Positions 13,772 through 16,315 of a stretch of DNA of 16,315 nt are shown here, piece after piece. How positions within the stretch are numbered: position 1 is the first letter of the stretch; every line of letters begins with the position of its first letter. Where the stretch lies: the NCBI GenBank assembly GCA_034086705.1, contig JAXDZV010000044.1, positions 1 through 16,315 of the forward strand, read 5' to 3'. The notes under the pieces were generated by a model. The model saw nothing but the letters and a program-made list of their open reading frames with translations, was not told the DNA's origin and made no database searches. Position numbers and translations under genes: made by a program. Source of the stretch: UMGS1225 sp034086705. GTDB lineage: Bacteria > Bacillota > Clostridia > Oscillospirales > CAG-272.

Positions 13772-16180
13772 ATGAGACACGAATTTTCTAAGATTGAACC
13801 GAAATGGCAAAAACGCTGGGCAGAACAAAACGCTTTTGCCGCACAAGACAACAGCGACAAAAAGAAATTTTACGCTTTGGTGGAATTTCCGTACCCCTCC
13901 GGCAGCGGTATGCACGTCGGTCATATCAAGGCTTACTCCGGCCTTGAGGTTATTTCCAGAAAGCGCCGTATGCAGGGGTATAATGTACTGTTTCCCATCG
14001 GCTTTGACGCATTCGGGTTACCTACAGAAAACACAGCAATCAAAGAAGGGATTCATCCTCGTGCCGTCACAGACCGCAATATTGCAAAGTTCACACAGCA
14101 GCTGCAACGGGTTGGTTTCTCTTTTGACTGGAGCCGCGTAATTGATACCACGGATCCAACATACTATAAATGGACGCAGTGGATCTTCCTTGAAATGTAC
14201 AAGCAGGGCTTGGTTTTCCGCGACACGGCACTGGTGAATTATTGTCCAAGCTGTAAAGTAGTCTTGTCCAATGAAGATTCCCAAGGCGGAAAATGCGATA
14301 TTTGCCACAGCGATGTTATACAGCGCTCCAAAGACGTATGGTATCTGCGCATCACGCAATATGCCGACAAACTGTTACAGGGGTTGGATGCGGTAGATTA
14401 TCCGCCAAACATCAAACAGCAGCAAGTCAACTGGATTGGCCGCTCCGAAGGAGCCTTTGTCAATTTCGGTGTGCGCGGCACAGGCGTATCGGATACGTTG
14501 CGGATTTACACAACCCGCCCGGACACACTCTTTGGTGTCACATTTATGGTAATCGCCCCCGAGCATCCGCTACTGACAAAACATGCCGATGTCATTCAAA
14601 ACAACGCGGCACTCAATGCATACCGCGACGCATGCGCAAAAAAGACGGAATTTGAACGCACACAATTAGTCAAGGAAAAAACAGGAGTGAAAATTGAAGG
14701 GTTGTGCGCAGTTCACCCACTGACGGGAGAATCTATTCCGATTTATATTGCCGATTATGTCATGATGGGCTACGGAACGGGTGCAATCATGGCAGTTCCT
14801 GCGCACGATCAAAGAGATTACGATTTTGCCAAAGCCTTTTCCATTCCAATGATTCCGCTTTATAAAGATTGCGACATTTCCACACAAGCCTATACAGCAG
14901 AAGGCGAACTTGTGCATTCGGATTTCTTAAACGGCATCACCGATAAGAAAACGGCAATTTCCCGCATGGTCGCTCAATTGGAACAGCGCGGCGTCGGCCA
15001 AGGCGGTGTACAGTACAAAATGAAAGACTGGGCATTTAACCGGCAGCGGTATTGGGGAGAACCAATCCCGATCGTACATTGTCCTAAGTGCGGTATGGTA
15101 CCCCTACCGGAAGAAGAACTGCCACTGCGCCTGCCGCAGGTAGACAGCTATGCGGTGGGAGAAGGTGGAGAAAGCCCTCTTGCAAAAATTGATTCTTTTG
15201 TGAATTGCACCTGCCCGCGCTGCGGCGGTGCAGCCCGCAGAGAAACGGATACCATGCCGCAATGGGCAGGCTCCTCCTGGTATTTTCTACGCTATATCGA
15301 TCCGCACAATGCCACGGCACTGGCAGATCCGGAAAAACTCAAATACTGGATGCCGGTAGATTGGTATAACGGCGGAATGGAACATGTGACACGGCATATG
15401 ATCTATTCCCGGTTTTGGCATCATTTTCTATATGATATCGGCGCTGTCAGCACACCCGAGCCCTATGCAAAACGTTCTGCGCAAGGGCTGATACTCGGCC
15501 CGGACGGACAAAAAATGAGCAAATCCGCCGGGAATGTTGTTGATCCGAATGACGTTGTCGACGCTTACGGTGCAGACACGCTGCGCACATATGTGTTGTT
15601 TATGGGAGATTACGGCAGCGCCGCTCCTTGGAATGACAGTTCCATGCGTGGCTGTAAACGATTTTTAGAGCGGGTATGCGGCCTTTATGATTTAGCAAAG
15701 GGAACCGGGGAAACACCAGCGCTTGCGCGTGCATTTCACAAAACTGTCCGCAAAGTTTCTCTGGATATTGAAGAAATGAAATTCAATACGGCTATCGCCG
15801 CGCTGATGTCTTTGATCAACTCTATTTATGAGACAGGTACTTTAACCACAGACGAGTTGGGTGTTTTCGTACGTCTGCTATGCCCGATTGCACCGCACCT
15901 ATGCGAAGAAATTTGGGAAAGCATTGGCGGCGAGGGACTTTGCTCTCTGGCAGCATGGCCGGAATGGGACGAAGATAAAATTCAAGACGAAACGGTGAAT
16001 TTCGCAATTCAGATAAACGGAAAATTGCGCAGTACCATGGAAATGCCTGCAGGCATTGGCTGCGCCGACGCGATCGCCCGTGTGAAAGCAGACACTCGTA
16101 TTGCAGCTTTACTGGCCGACAAACAAGTTGTTAAGGAAATCTTTGTGCCTGACAAAATCGTTAATCTGGTTGTAAAATAA
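13772..16180 (+). CDS. leuS: Leucyl-tRNA synthetase
   Basis: LeuRS charges tRNA-Leu and edits misactivated amino acids. From the ATG at 13772 it is 802 residues, normal for the bacterial type. The class I HIGH motif reads HVGH (48-51) and the KMSKS loop is at 581-585. CPSCK with CDICH (Cys 158, 161, 175, 178) forms a zinc-binding knuckle. The CP1 editing domain includes TTRPDTLFG (around 245) and GYGTGAIMAVPAHDQRDYDF (around 332), holding the conserved editing Asp. A second Cys set (CPKC near 436, CPRC near 480) may bind another zinc. The C-terminal anticodon and Leu-specific domains are complete. A TTG at 13742 is in frame, but AAGGA sits 9 nt before the ATG. The gap to rsfS is 36 bp, leaving no room for a T-box leader. 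Confidence 0.98.
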   Translation: MRHEFSKIEPKWQKRWAEQNAFAAQDNSDKKKFYALVEFPYPSGSGMHVGHIKAYSGLEVISRKRRMQGYNVLFPIGFDAFGLPTENTAIKEGIHPRAVTDRNIAKFTQQLQRVGFSFDWSRVIDTTDPTYYKWTQWIFLEMYKQGLVFRDTALVNYCPSCKVVLSNEDSQGGKCDICHSDVIQRSKDVWYLRITQYADKLLQGLDAVDYPPNIKQQQVNWIGRSEGAFVNFGVRGTGVSDTLRIYTTRPDTLFGVTFMVIAPEHPLLTKHADVIQNNAALNAYRDACAKKTEFERTQLVKEKTGVKIEGLCAVHPLTGESIPIYIADYVMMGYGTGAIMAVPAHDQRDYDFAKAFSIPMIPLYKDCDISTQAYTAEGELVHSDFLNGITDKKTAISRMVAQLEQRGVGQGGVQYKMKDWAFNRQRYWGEPIPIVHCPKCGMVPLPEEELPLRLPQVDSYAVGEGGESPLAKIDSFVNCTCPRCGGAARRETDTMPQWAGSSWYFLRYIDPHNATALADPEKLKYWMPVDWYNGGMEHVTRHMIYSRFWHHFLYDIGAVSTPEPYAKRSAQGLILGPDGQKMSKSAGNVVDPNDVVDAYGADTLRTYVLFMGDYGSAAPWNDSSMRGCKRFLERVCGLYDLAKGTGETPALARAFHKTVRKVSLDIEEMKFNTAIAALMSLINSIYETGTLTTDELGVFVRLLCPIAPHLCEEIWESIGGEGLCSLAAWPEWDEDKIQDETVNFAIQINGKLRSTMEMPAGIGCADAIARVKADTRIAALLADKQVVKEIFVPDKIVNLVVK

Positions 16181-16219
16181 TACCATTATTTTGTACAAAT
16201 GTACGTTTGTCAATGATGT

Positions 16220-16315
16220 GAGACTGAAAAAGCAATAGAGTTATTGTTGAGGAAACGAGTTTGTTGACGGAGGGAGGGCGCAGCCCGACCGGAGTCAACA
16301 AACTCGGGTGGTCTC
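16220..16315 (+). ncRNA. Candidate structured RNA or palindromic element downstream of leuS (incomplete)
   Basis: No gene is seen in 16181-16315. GAGAC (16220-16224) can pair with GTCTC (16311-16315), the last five bases of the window. Inside are two hairpins. The first is AGCAATA/TATTGTT (16231-16237 with 16242-16248, one G-U pair, loop GAGT). The second is a perfect 13-bp stem (16256-16268 with 16294-16306) topped by a GGGC/GCCC helix (16276-16279, 16283-16286). Together they form a possible three-way junction. A mismatch-free 13-bp arm around a 25-nt loop is unlikely by chance. No T-run follows within the window, so it cannot be called a terminator. It could be a dispersed palindromic repeat, a leader for the next gene, or a leuS 3' end. 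Confidence 0.5.
16256..16306. repeat. Long perfect inverted repeat with nested hairpin
   Basis: Left arm CGAGTTTGTTGAC (16256-16268) and right arm GTCAACAAACTCG (16294-16306) are exact reverse complements. The 25-nt purine-rich centre can itself fold: GGGC/GCCC closes a GCA loop, flanked by A7-G19 and G6-A20 opposed bases (tandem G/A mismatches, numbered within the centre) and two more G-C pairs. Confidence 0.85.

Noticed and set aside
16303..16315. Resemblance of CTCGGGTGGTCTC to the T-box motif (GGGTGGNACC)
   Set aside because: The match stops after GGTGG, there is no ACCGCG, and the preceding helix is one long palindrome without a recognisable specifier stem. The window ends too soon to judge further.
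1..16315. CRISPR arrays, tRNA/rRNA genes, insertion sequences, prophage or defence genes
   Set aside because: No regularly spaced repeats, cloverleaf-like segments, transposase or integrase motifs were seen by eye on either strand.

Overview
The window looks like ordinary chromosomal core DNA from a Gram-positive Clostridia-type bacterium. The evidence is a whiA start next to murB, strong Shine-Dalgarno sites, ATG/GTG/TTG starts, a Firmicutes-type MurB, and a nadD-yqeK-LCP-rsfS-leuS block. G+C that looks to be near 50% and the protein style suggest the Oscillospirales (Ruminococcaceae relatives). That placement is an inference from gene order and protein flavour, not from a marker search.

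Layout. (1) Positions 1-1005, minus strand: murB followed by the first 25 codons of whiA, which runs off the left edge. (2) Positions 1006-1208: a divergent intergenic region with two facing sigma-A-type promoters. (3) Positions 1209-4622, plus strand: nth, mutY, a lipoprotein polysaccharide deacetylase and an RluA-family pseudouridine synthase, ending in a hairpin/T-run terminator candidate. (4) Positions 4763-4870: a near-consensus promoter and short leader for smc. (5) Positions 4871-16180, plus strand: a tightly packed nine-gene run, smc, ftsY, rdgB, yhbY, nadD, yqeK, an LCP-family gene, rsfS and leuS. Gaps are at most about 40 bp and there are several stop/start overlaps. (6) Positions 16181-16315: a non-coding tail with a long inverted repeat and two further pairing elements that together can form a three-way junction. 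The window edge cuts it off.

How the genes work together. The divergent pair links cell-wall precursor synthesis (MurB) with the WhiA regulator. The nth-mutY pair supplies two base-excision glycosylases of the same Fe-S fold, translationally coupled by a 4-bp overlap. The long operon joins chromosome organisation (SMC), membrane targeting (FtsY), nucleotide-pool cleaning (RdgB), ribosome maturation and silencing (YhbY, RsfS), NAD synthesis (NadD), Ap4A turnover (YqeK), wall-polymer attachment (LCP protein) and leucyl-tRNA charging (LeuS). This is a growth and housekeeping set.

No mobile element, CRISPR array, tRNA, rRNA or defence gene was seen. The most interesting unexplained item is the structured tail after leuS. 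Other items worth a look are the shortened Fe-S cysteine spacing in Nth, a possible SD-repositioning hairpin before yhbY, the long cytoplasmic tail of the LCP protein, and the TTG start of smc.
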